DNA of 12,444 nt from Mucilaginibacter sp. (lineage in GTDB: Bacteria; Bacteroidota; Bacteroidia; Sphingobacteriales; Sphingobacteriaceae). Below are positions 1 to 5,370 of this stretch, one piece after another. A program made the translations under genes and the position numbers. Below the pieces are notes generated by a model. That model saw only the letters and a program-made list of their open reading frames with translations. It searched no databases and was not told the DNA's origin. Every line of letters begins with the position of its first letter. The first letter of the stretch is position 1. The stretch lies in contig JACMRC010000021.1 of assembly GCA_014376655.1 (NCBI GenBank), positions 1-12,444 on the forward strand. Direction: 5' to 3'.

Positions 1-2
1 TA

Positions 3-653
3 GAAACAAAAAATGGTACCACTGGCAGCCTAACCTACCATGCTAACTGGACAAACCAGGCTAAAGAAGTGATATTGGAGGAAACCACACGCTTTGAATT
101 TAGCGGTACAGGCAGCCAACGAGTTATTGACCGAATAACTACCCTAAAAGCGGTTATGGATGCTAAGTTTAACGATGCCAAAGATGGTATGCTTGGCCTG
201 CGCCTTGCACACGAGCTGCAAATGCCAACCAAAGAAGATCAAAAATTTACAGACGATAAAGGCATTGTAACCATAGTAAAAGGCGGTACCGACCCTTTAG
301 CTAATGGCAATTATTTAACTAGTGCAGGTAAAGAAGGCGATGCTGCCTGGAGCACCCGCGGTGTTTGGTGCCTGGTATACGGTAAAATGGGTAACGATAT
401 GATTAGCATAGCTATGATCGATCATCCGCAAAACCCTAATTATCCTACCTTTTGGCATGCAAGGGGTTATGGATTATTTGCAGCAAATCCTTTAGGAGAA
501 AAGATCTTTACCAATGGAAAGTCTGAAAAGAACCTGACCCTGAAAAAAGGAGAATCGGTTACTTTTAAATATCGCATTGTGATAGGCAATGCAGGTAAAA
601 CTTTATCGGCAGATCAGCTTAATGCTTCTGCGGCAGATTTTGCTAAAAAGTAA
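3..653 (+). CDS. DUF6807 / PmoA-family protein, C-terminal part (5' end outside window)
   Basis: The frame is open from the left edge to TAA at 651-653, giving 216 residues; the true start lies upstream. A GTG at 69 is in frame but unlikely to be the start, because the 22 preceding codons read as ordinary protein (SLTYHANWTNQAKEV). The C-terminal half matches my memory of the DUF6807 family (annotated 'methane oxygenase PmoA'): a WSTRGVWCLVYG stretch, then DHPQNPNYPTFWHARGYGL and AANPLG, followed by a beta-rich tail (GESVTFKYRIVIGNAG). Despite the database name, this family is not a methane monooxygenase subunit. In Bacteroidota it is usually secreted and found near sugar oxidoreductases and glycan enzymes; its reaction is unknown to me. 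Any signal peptide would be outside the window. Only one base separates it from the deacetylase gene, so co-transcription is likely. Family call fairly sure, function unknown. Confidence 0.8.
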   Translation, partial: ETKNGTTGSLTYHANWTNQAKEVILEETTRFEFSGTGSQRVIDRITTLKAVMDAKFNDAKDGMLGLRLAHELQMPTKEDQKFTDDKGIVTIVKGGTDPLANGNYLTSAGKEGDAAWSTRGVWCLVYGKMGNDMISIAMIDHPQNPNYPTFWHARGYGLFAANPLGEKIFTNGKSEKNLTLKKGESVTFKYRIVIGNAGKTLSADQLNASAADFAKK

Positions 654-654
654 A

Positions 655-1407
655 ATGAGATACACCCTCGCACTGGTTTTAGTATTTGGTGTAGGTAGCG
701 CCATTGCGCAACCCCGCATCATCATAAAACTGGATGACCTGGGCAGCCGCAACGGCCGCAGTACCGCCGCACCTGTAATTGACATTTTGGTTCAGCGCAA
801 AATCAAAGCCGGTTTGGGGGTAATTGCCGCCCAATTAGATTCGACGGCGAGCGTGGCTTACAATACATACCTGGCAGCAACCAACGATAATGGCGAGAAG
901 CTGTTCGAGATCTGGAACCATGGGTTTAACCACTCAAACAACAACCCGCCTAATAATAACGCCGAGTTTAAAGGTACGGGCTACGAGTTTCAGAAAGATC
1001 ATTTAATAAAATCGCAGGCACGGGTAAAGAAACTATTAGGCGTAACCATGCACACCTTTGGCGCGCCATATAATGCAAGTGACTCGATCACCAACAAAGT
1101 ATTAGGCGAGCAAGGGGATTACCGTGTATTCTTATTCGGCAATATTACTGCCAATTTGCCGGCAGCGATTAAAAACTATAACAACCGCGTTGAGATGGAG
1201 ATTACCACCGGCCAGGTTAACTACGACCATTTTGTAGCCGACTACAAAAAATACAAAAGCAAGTATAAGGATATAATGGTATTACAGGGCCATCCAAATA
1301 TGTGGGATGCTGCAAGATTAGTAGAGTTTAATAAGATCCTGGATTACTTGATTGCCCAAAAATGCAAGTTTGTTTTGCCGGTTGATTATTATTTGAAGGG
1401 GAAATAA
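655..1407 (+). CDS. Secreted CE4-like polysaccharide deacetylase family protein
   Basis: A 250-residue protein. I chose ATG 655 although the frame extends 22 codons upstream into the preceding gene: from 655 the product begins with a textbook signal peptide (MRYTLALVLVFGVGSAIAQ, cut after A18 or Q19), and the ATG sits one base after the preceding stop. NodB-like deacetylase motifs appear in order: paired aspartates D27-D28 (IIIKLDDLGS), H89-x3-H93 (WNHGFNHS), FGAPYN at 135-140 in the place of the R-x-P-Y motif, and a late histidine in LQGHP (H213). These would supply the catalytic Asp, the two metal-binding His and the second catalytic His of carbohydrate esterase family 4, which removes N- or O-acetyl groups from glycans. 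The motif 3 arginine is replaced, so this is a divergent member; the true substrate could be chitin-like, peptidoglycan or xylan, or something else. It acts in the periplasm or outside. It converges on the next gene with only six bases between stops and no visible terminator. Confidence 0.75.
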   Translation: MRYTLALVLVFGVGSAIAQPRIIIKLDDLGSRNGRSTAAPVIDILVQRKIKAGLGVIAAQLDSTASVAYNTYLAATNDNGEKLFEIWNHGFNHSNNNPPNNNAEFKGTGYEFQKDHLIKSQARVKKLLGVTMHTFGAPYNASDSITNKVLGEQGDYRVFLFGNITANLPAAIKNYNNRVEMEITTGQVNYDHFVADYKKYKSKYKDIMVLQGHPNMWDAARLVEFNKILDYLIAQKCKFVLPVDYYLKGK

Positions 1408-1413
1408 TTTCGG

Positions 1414-1950
1414 TTACGGTAATAGTTTGATCACTTTAAACATTTCTGGATATTCAATAACGTATTTTATTTCATATCGTTGTCCCCATAAATATTGATG
1501 ATCAGCGTTATTTAATCTTCGTTTAATTGTTTTTGTTCCGGTTGTATATTGAAATATCGCATAATAGTTAGTACCGCTACGATAATGGCTCTGTTCTATT
1601 CCAGTAATTTCAGCTACCGTATTTATTGTTTGGGCATTTTTCAAAAGGTCTGTCTCACGCGATTTAGCTAAATCTATAACAACGGACACCGTTAATGCGC
1701 ACAAACAGGCGATTATAAACAAATCAATCTGGCCTAACCAGGTTACGGATCTTATTTTAGCAAGCGTTTTTTTATAAGGTAATGAGTTTTTGATCGGGAA
1801 CCAATAGATAATAACCCATCCAAGAAAAGAGAAAATCAAACAGAGAAAAAACAACCATGTATTATCCCTATAATATTGATAATATAATAATAGCGAAGCC
1901 ATCAAAATAATCAGTGGGCCTATCAGCCAAAAATACTTACCAAGGCGCAT
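1414..1950 (-). CDS. Three-TM membrane protein with DUF3592-like extracytoplasmic region
   Basis: A longer frame begins at a TTG (1986), but ATG 1950 is preferred: it starts just before the first membrane helix (MRLGKYFWLIGPLIILMA), and a perfect -7 promoter element lies between the two candidates. The product is then 178 residues. Hydrophobic segments lie at about 4-27, 31-53 and 76-96, followed by a roughly 80-residue soluble tail containing AEITGIEQSHYRSG, YYAIFQYTTG and YEIKYVIEYPEMFKVIK. This beta-strand pattern resembles the DUF3592 domain found in many small bacterial membrane proteins; no function is known. The gene is poorer in G+C than its neighbours (17 of 60 in 1441-1500, against 25 of 60 in 961-1020 of the deacetylase gene). 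The SDR gene upstream stops 55 bases before this ATG, so read-through is also possible. Family assignment is tentative. Confidence 0.6.
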   Translation of the reverse strand: MRLGKYFWLIGPLIILMASLLLYYQYYRDNTWLFFLCLIFSFLGWVIIYWFPIKNSLPYKKTLAKIRSVTWLGQIDLFIIACLCALTVSVVIDLAKSRETDLLKNAQTINTVAEITGIEQSHYRSGTNYYAIFQYTTGTKTIKRRLNNADHQYLWGQRYEIKYVIEYPEMFKVIKLLP

Positions 1951-1968
1951 TAGATACTTATTTGATGC

Positions 1969-1976
1969 CAAATATA
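1969..1976 (-). promoter_or_regulatory. Candidate Bacteroidota -7 element for the DUF3592-like gene
   Basis: The minus strand reads TATATTTG, a perfect match to the TAnnTTTG -7 consensus of the Bacteroidota primary sigma factor. It ends 18 bases upstream of ATG 1950, placing transcription start about 10-14 bases before the codon. No TTG at the usual -33 distance is visible. Its position inside the TTG-initiated extension argues for the ATG 1950 start. Confidence 0.4.
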
Positions 1977-2005
1977 AGATATCCAAGCAATTGTTAAGAT
2001 TAAGT

Positions 2006-2668
2006 TTAGACTTCTGCTAACTTCCTTATATCCTCAATCTCCAATACCTGTTTATCATATCCTTTAACAACACAATTTATCATGGCCTGCCCAACTTCAT
2101 GCAGTGTAAGTGTAGATTTTGGCGACAGGAAATTAACAACAGGGTACAGCCACATAAACCATCGATATACGCCTTTTAAACTTTGCTGTCCGTCAACCGG
2201 CTTCATAATACCTGGGCGAAAGGCATAGGCTTTTTTATAAGGGAGTTTAAATAAAGCGTTCTCGGTACGGCCCTTAACACGCGCCCACATTACCGATCCT
2301 TGCTCGGTGCTATCGGTATTGCTGCCGGATACATAAGTAAACACCATTTCCGGGTTAAGCTTGGCTACAGTTTCGGCAAAGTTTAGAGTAATATCATAGG
2401 TAAGGTGCGTATACTCGGGTTCTTTCTTACCAACAGATGTTACACCGGCGCAAAAAAAACAGGCATCATAACCGGTTAACTGGTCGGTTACTTTGGTAAG
2501 GTCCATAAAATCGGGAAACAATAACTCTTTTAGCTTGGGGTGTTGCTTGTCGTAATGCTTACGATTAACAATTAATACCTCGGCCACGTCGGCGTTAGCC
2601 AGGCAATGTAATAACACCCCTTCGCCTACCATGCCGGTAGCGCCTGTTATAATAACTTTGATTTTCAT
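2006..2668 (-). CDS. Atypical short-chain dehydrogenase, NAD(P)-binding epimerase/TIP30-like
   Basis: A 220-residue Rossmann-fold protein starting at ATG 2668. The N terminus is a beta strand followed by the dinucleotide-binding loop GATGMVGEG (residues 8-16, GxxGxxG). ADVAEVLIVNRK follows, with an Arg at the end of beta-2 that would suit NADP(H). YDACFFCAGVTSVGK (about 68-82) is the adenine/ribose-contacting segment, and YVSGSNTDS with MWARVKGRTENAL (about 112-136) covers the catalytic region. The usual Tyr of the YxxxK pair appears as Trp (W-A-R-V-K-G), so classic oxidoreductase activity is uncertain. The late AFRPGIMKP is typical of epimerase-like atypical SDRs. Length (about 215-220) and layout resemble the TIP30/HTATIP2 type and bacterial 'NAD-dependent epimerase/dehydratase' proteins of unknown substrate. 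No signal peptide: cytoplasmic. The DUF1569 gene upstream ends 79 bases away on the same strand. Confidence 0.82.
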   Translation of the reverse strand: MKIKVIITGATGMVGEGVLLHCLANADVAEVLIVNRKHYDKQHPKLKELLFPDFMDLTKVTDQLTGYDACFFCAGVTSVGKKEPEYTHLTYDITLNFAETVAKLNPEMVFTYVSGSNTDSTEQGSVMWARVKGRTENALFKLPYKKAYAFRPGIMKPVDGQQSLKGVYRWFMWLYPVVNFLSPKSTLTLHEVGQAMINCVVKGYDKQVLEIEDIRKLAEV

Positions 2669-2747
2669 GCTCTGCTAATTGTTGCTGTTAATGTAGACGA
2701 ACAACAATATAAAACATTTTAAATTATTTTGTTTGCGGTGATTTTAA

Positions 2748-3200
2748 CTAAACCCCAAACTGCGTTAAATGATGATCAAGATGTTTGTAAAACATAGTGT
2801 TCCACTCGCCAATGGAGAGCTTCCCAAATGAGTGCGACTCTTTGCCATCAAAATGTGCCTCGCCTAACTGCTGCGTTTGATTAAGGTGATCCATTAAACG
2901 TTTCTTTTCGGTCTCAAAATCCCGCTCATCCTTAATTAAAAAGGCCGGAGCCGTTGGATTATTATGTTTGTAAGAGTGCGGGCCCACTACTTTTTCCTTT
3001 ACCAATGTCTTCAAAATAAATTTCATAAACACGTTGGGCTTAGGGTGCTTGTCTGTATAAACCATCTCATAGCTTACATTGCAATGGGCAAGCATTTTCG
3101 CCACTGTCATTTTGCCCCATTCGGGTGTGGATTGCGGCGTTAATTTATTTATGCGGGCGGTTAGTTCGGCAACATCGGCGGGGTTAAATACACTTTTCAT
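2748..3200 (-). CDS. DUF1569 (DinB-superfamily) protein
   Basis: A 150-residue soluble protein beginning MKSVFNPADVAELTARI. It has the DUF1569 look: an N-terminal helix with EWGKMTVAKMLAHC (residues 27-40; H39), and a C-terminal segment SFGKLSIGEWNTMFYKH with HLDHHLTQFGV (H140, H143, H144). H39 plus the C-terminal histidines fit the three-His metal site of the DinB four-helix bundle. Family length is usually 145-155, so it appears complete. DinB/YfiT-type folds include thiol-dependent transferases (bacillithiol, mycothiol or glutathione S-transferase-like), but DUF1569 members have no established reaction. Its own -7 element lies about 50 bases upstream, and a terminator insulates it from the two mini-protein genes beyond. 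Confidence 0.8.
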   Translation of the reverse strand: MKSVFNPADVAELTARINKLTPQSTPEWGKMTVAKMLAHCNVSYEMVYTDKHPKPNVFMKFILKTLVKEKVVGPHSYKHNNPTAPAFLIKDERDFETEKKRLMDHLNQTQQLGEAHFDGKESHSFGKLSIGEWNTMFYKHLDHHLTQFGV

Positions 3201-3250
3201 TCTTAATTATGATCTGGTTGTTTAAAGATGGTGATTTTTAACTTGTTGGG

Positions 3251-3258
3251 CAAAACTA
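3251..3258 (-). promoter_or_regulatory. Candidate -7 element for the DUF1569 gene
   Basis: The minus strand reads TAGTTTTG, an exact TAnnTTTG match, about 50 bases upstream of ATG 3200. The corresponding -33 position falls in the T-tract and stem of the upstream terminator and has no clear TTG. If used, transcription would begin near 3244 with a leader of about 44 bases. Confidence 0.4.
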
Positions 3259-3266
3259 AATGCAAT

Positions 3267-3300
3267 AAAAAAGGGCCAGGGGAAATCTTCCCAAGGCCCA
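3267..3300 (-). terminator. Intrinsic terminator ending the two-gene mini-protein unit
   Basis: On the minus strand GGGCC, an inner GGGAA, a short loop, TTCCC and GGCCC form an imperfect GC-rich stem (3273-3299), followed by six T (A6 at 3267-3272 on the plus strand). It lies 21 bases after the stop of the 61-residue mini-protein gene and just before the DUF1569 promoter. The other side has no T-run, so it should work in the minus direction only. Confidence 0.75.
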
Positions 3301-3320
3301 CTAACAGGGGTATTAAATAG

Positions 3321-3506
3321 TTATGCTTTGTTTACAGATTCGCGCATAATAACAGATACCGTAAATACCGCCAGGCAGCCCAACAACATCAGCCCAGCAT
3401 ATAAATTTCTGGTGGTATTGGTATCCATTGTCATTATTACCATTGCCGTTAATACAATTAAGCAAATGGTAATAATCGTAGTTACTAAAGAATATTTTGT
3501 TTCCAT
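3321..3506 (-). CDS. 61-residue two-TM membrane mini-protein (paralogue A)
   Basis: ATG 3506 is chosen over the frame's upstream ATG at 3542, because from 3506 the protein aligns without a gap, from residue 1, with its neighbour's product. Two hydrophobic helices (about 6-27 and 34-54) are separated by a short polar turn MDTNTTRN; the tail is basic-polar (MRESVNKA). Shared with paralogue B at identical positions are R33-N34-L35, A37-G38, L41, C44, F48 and R55, 14 identities over 61 positions. The conserved RNLxAG at the mouth of helix 2 is the family signature visible here. I do not recognise a named family. Small size, duplication and hydrophobicity suggest an integral inner-membrane protein; role unknown. 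A terminator follows the stop. Confidence 0.65.
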   Translation of the reverse strand: METKYSLVTTIITICLIVLTAMVIMTMDTNTTRNLYAGLMLLGCLAVFTVSVIMRESVNKA

Positions 3507-3533
3507 GTTCGTATTGTTTAATCCTATAACTAA

Positions 3534-3545
3534 TACAAACAATAA
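3534..3545 (-). promoter_or_regulatory. Shared upstream motif of paralogue A (possible promoter)
   Basis: The minus strand reads TTATTGTTTGTA, ending 27 bases before ATG 3506. An almost identical motif (TTTATTTGTTTGTA) precedes paralogue B. It resembles a -7 box with the TA and TTTG parts spaced by three rather than two bases, so it is either a divergent promoter or another shared regulatory site retained through the duplication. Confidence 0.3.
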
Positions 3546-3618
3546 GCCATTGCTATTTATAGGGAAATTATGGGTAAAATACTATTACTGTGTGTATCCC
3601 ACTTCCCATATTAGGCAA

Positions 3619-3659
3619 CAATTGTAACAGGCGTGTTACAATTGGGTGTTTTACCCAAT
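3619..3659. repeat. Two overlapping perfect hairpins at the end of paralogue B
   Basis: Hairpin 1 (3619-3644) has 11-bp arms CAATTGTAACA / TGTTACAATTG around a GGCG loop. Hairpin 2 (3641-3659) has 7-bp arms ATTGGGT / ACCCAAT around five bases and includes the stop codon of paralogue B. They share 3641-3644, so only one can form at a time. Neither has a T-run on the minus strand, so a classical terminator is doubtful. An operator, an RNA switch, a processing site or read-through attenuation between the two mini-protein genes are alternatives. A further 9-bp pair, TGGGTAAAA (3571-3579) and TTTTACCCA (3649-3657), could enclose the region. Confidence 0.5.
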
Positions 3660-3839
3660 CCTGTCCGTAAGGCCGCGTAATAACATTGCACCTATAAACA
3701 TTACCGCGCATGCTGCTAATACAATACCTGCAACCAGGTTACGCGCGCTTTCTTCTTCCATAAAATTTAAAGTGATTAAGGTTGATACAACCAAAAAAAG
3801 GATAACCCACGCAAGGTCAAATCTGAACATTTTCTTCAT
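3651..3839 (-). CDS. 62-residue two-TM membrane mini-protein (paralogue B)
   Basis: Start ATG 3839 (MKKMFRFDLAWVILF) rather than the in-frame GTG-type start 14 codons upstream: a charged MKK-F-R start before the helix is typical, and it aligns with paralogue A from residue 1. Helices span about 8-26 (LAWVILFLVVSTLITLNF) and 34-54, with an acidic turn MEEESARN between them; the tail is RGLTDRIG. The RNLxAG signature (33-38), C44 and R55 match paralogue A. The gene is 5' to A on the same strand with a 144-base gap containing hairpins and A's own upstream motif, so the two may be read together or separately. No named family recognised. Confidence 0.65.
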   Translation of the reverse strand: MKKMFRFDLAWVILFLVVSTLITLNFMEEESARNLVAGIVLAACAVMFIGAMLLRGLTDRIG

Positions 3840-3860
3840 ACTTATTATTTGATACGTATG

Positions 3861-3874
3861 TACAAACAAATAAA
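3861..3874 (-). promoter_or_regulatory. Shared upstream motif of paralogue B (possible promoter)
   Basis: The minus strand reads TTTATTTGTTTGTA, ending 21 bases before ATG 3839. It matches the motif upstream of paralogue A apart from two extra bases. A TTG lies about 10 bases further upstream (in ATATTGGTG), too close for a standard -33. Interpreted as a duplicated promoter or regulator site. Confidence 0.3.
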
Positions 3875-4000
3875 GCACCAATATTTAATCGTTGACTTTT
3901 TGGGTTCAAAAGCATTAACAAGTATTTTATTACTGTTGACTTTAATTGCAAATACGGGAAATTATACCCCACATTGCGCCAAATAAAGTATTTTTAAAAA

Positions 4001-5212
4001 ATGCGGGCAAAATGTGTAGCTATATTACTATTCTGGGTTAGTTGGGCTAATGCACAACGAATCGCGAAGCCGTTCCCGCAACACACTCCTTATTTTACGG
4101 GAACAATCAAGCCAAATCATATCAGCCAGTTACAACTGGATAATACAGTACGCAGTTTCTACACCCAATGGAAAGACCGTTTTGTAAAAATAGTACCCGG
4201 TAAACTTCAAAGCTATATTTGGTTTGAGGGGATTGGTGGTAAGCAATGTGTGTCCGAAGGGCAGGGTTATGGCATGATCATCACCATATTAATGGCTGGG
4301 CATGATATGAAAGCCCAATTAACCTATGATAACTTATTTAGATACGTTAGGTCGCACCCAAGTAGCCGAAGTAAACACCTCATGGCTTGGGCACAAAAAA
4401 CAAACGGAACAGACCTCGATAAAACATCGGCAACGGATGGCGATATAGATATTGCTTATTCACTGTTGTTAGCCTCAAAACAATGGGGCGACAAGGGCGC
4501 TATCAATTACTCGCAGGAAGCTAAAGCGATGATAAACGCCATTATGCGGTATGAGATCAACCCTAAAAGTTGGTCGGTTTTGTTGAGCGACGGTGTGGAG
4601 GCAGAAAGCAAGGATTATTTTGCTACGCGGTCATCTGATTTTATGCCCGCCCATTTTAAAGCATTTCAACAAGCGACGCATGATGAGCGCTGGGATAAAG
4701 TAATTGATGCCGGGTATAAGCTGTTCAATTATATGCAGCATAACTACAGCCCGGATGCCGGTTTGTTATCCGATTTTATAATCAGCCTAAATAAAAAACC
4801 TAAACCAGCCGGACCGAACTTTTTAGAGGATAAATATGATGGCCAATATAATTACAATGCCTGCCGTGTACCGTGGCGCATAGCTACGGATTATTTACTA
4901 ACAGGCGATAAGCGCTCAAAAAACAGCGTAAACAAAATAAACAATTGGATAAGGGAGACTACCAATAATAATACGTACAACCTGTCTGCCGGGTACACCT
5001 TAGCGGGTAATGATATTAAAGGGCGATACTTCGAGGCATTAAGCTTTGTAGCGCCATTTGGGGTAGCAGCAATGGTTGATGCTAAGAACCAAATCTGGCT
5101 AAACCACGTTTGGGATTATCTCGTTGGTTTTAAGTTGAAAGATTACGACTACTACGATAACAGCATAAAGCTGTTAAACATGATCATAATGTCGGGCAAT
5201 TACTGGCAGTAG
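4001..5212 (+). CDS. Secreted glycoside hydrolase family 8 enzyme (endoglucanase/chitosanase/lichenase type)
   Basis: A 403-residue protein with a signal peptide (MRAKCVAILLFWVSWANA, cut before Q19). GH8 (alpha/alpha)6-barrel signatures are clear: VSEGQGYGM (84-92) with E86 as the proton donor, AW at 129-130, the ATDGDIDIAYSLLLA segment (144-158) with D146/D148 for substrate binding, and ACRVPWRIATDY (287-298). GH8 enzymes are inverting endo-hydrolases of beta-1,4 glucans, chitosan, xylan or mixed-linkage glucan. In cellulase-type members the base is an Asp directly before the A-x-R-x-PWR motif. Here that residue is N286, and acidic residues sit just upstream (E276, D277, D280). As I recall, an Asn there with the base moved to an upstream loop marks the GH8 subgroup containing chitosanases and some lichenases, so 'endoglucanase' should not be assumed. 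Full length, single domain, no carbohydrate-binding module. No clear promoter is visible upstream apart from a weak TATTTTTA at 3989-3996, too close to the ATG. Confidence 0.9.
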   Translation: MRAKCVAILLFWVSWANAQRIAKPFPQHTPYFTGTIKPNHISQLQLDNTVRSFYTQWKDRFVKIVPGKLQSYIWFEGIGGKQCVSEGQGYGMIITILMAGHDMKAQLTYDNLFRYVRSHPSSRSKHLMAWAQKTNGTDLDKTSATDGDIDIAYSLLLASKQWGDKGAINYSQEAKAMINAIMRYEINPKSWSVLLSDGVEAESKDYFATRSSDFMPAHFKAFQQATHDERWDKVIDAGYKLFNYMQHNYSPDAGLLSDFIISLNKKPKPAGPNFLEDKYDGQYNYNACRVPWRIATDYLLTGDKRSKNSVNKINNWIRETTNNNTYNLSAGYTLAGNDIKGRYFEALSFVAPFGVAAMVDAKNQIWLNHVWDYLVGFKLKDYDYYDNSIKLLNMIIMSGNYWQ

Positions 5213-5218
5213 ACATCA

Positions 5219-5315
5219 AATTTGTCATTGCGAGCGAAGCGTGGCAATCGCGAACTATTATCCGCATTACATCCTTGCGATTGCCACGCTCGTTCCTCGA
5301 TCGCAATGACAAATT
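5219..5315. repeat. REP-like intergenic palindromic element
   Basis: Outer arms AATTTGTCATTGCGA (5219-5233) and its complement (5301-5315) are perfect over 15 bp. Inner arms GCGTGGCAATCGC (5239-5251) and its complement (5277-5289) are perfect over 13 bp, with a 25-base loop. The TCATTGCGAGCGAAGCGTGGCAATC type of sequence is familiar to me as a high-copy intergenic repeat in Sphingobacteriales and related genomes. It lies between converging genes, immediately left of the terminator. It probably folds as a long hairpin in either transcript and may be mobilised by a REP-associated transposase encoded elsewhere; no transposase is in the window. Confidence 0.75.
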
Positions 5316-5320
5316 ATCAT

Positions 5321-5360
5321 AAAACAAGGGGCTATTGCAACTGCAATAGCCCCTTGTTTT
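5321..5360. terminator. Perfect bidirectional terminator between GH8 and GH2 genes
   Basis: A 40-bp exact palindrome: 19-base arms (AAAACAAGGGGCTATTGCA and complement) around two bases. The GC-rich core (GGGGCTATTGC) is flanked by A-runs on one side and TTTT on the other, so both strands read stem then T-run. It serves GH8 (stop 5212) on plus and GH2 (stop 5371) on minus. Confidence 0.85.
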
Positions 5361-5370
5361 ATCAGTTCTA

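Noticed and set aside
589..654. 22-codon N-terminal extension of the deacetylase
   Set aside because: It overlaps the end of the preceding gene in another frame and would hide a clear signal peptide that starts at ATG 655.
3328..3852. Plus-strand frames opposite the two mini-protein genes
   Set aside because: The minus-strand frames have paired homology, TM helices and a terminator in the right direction; the plus frames have none of these.
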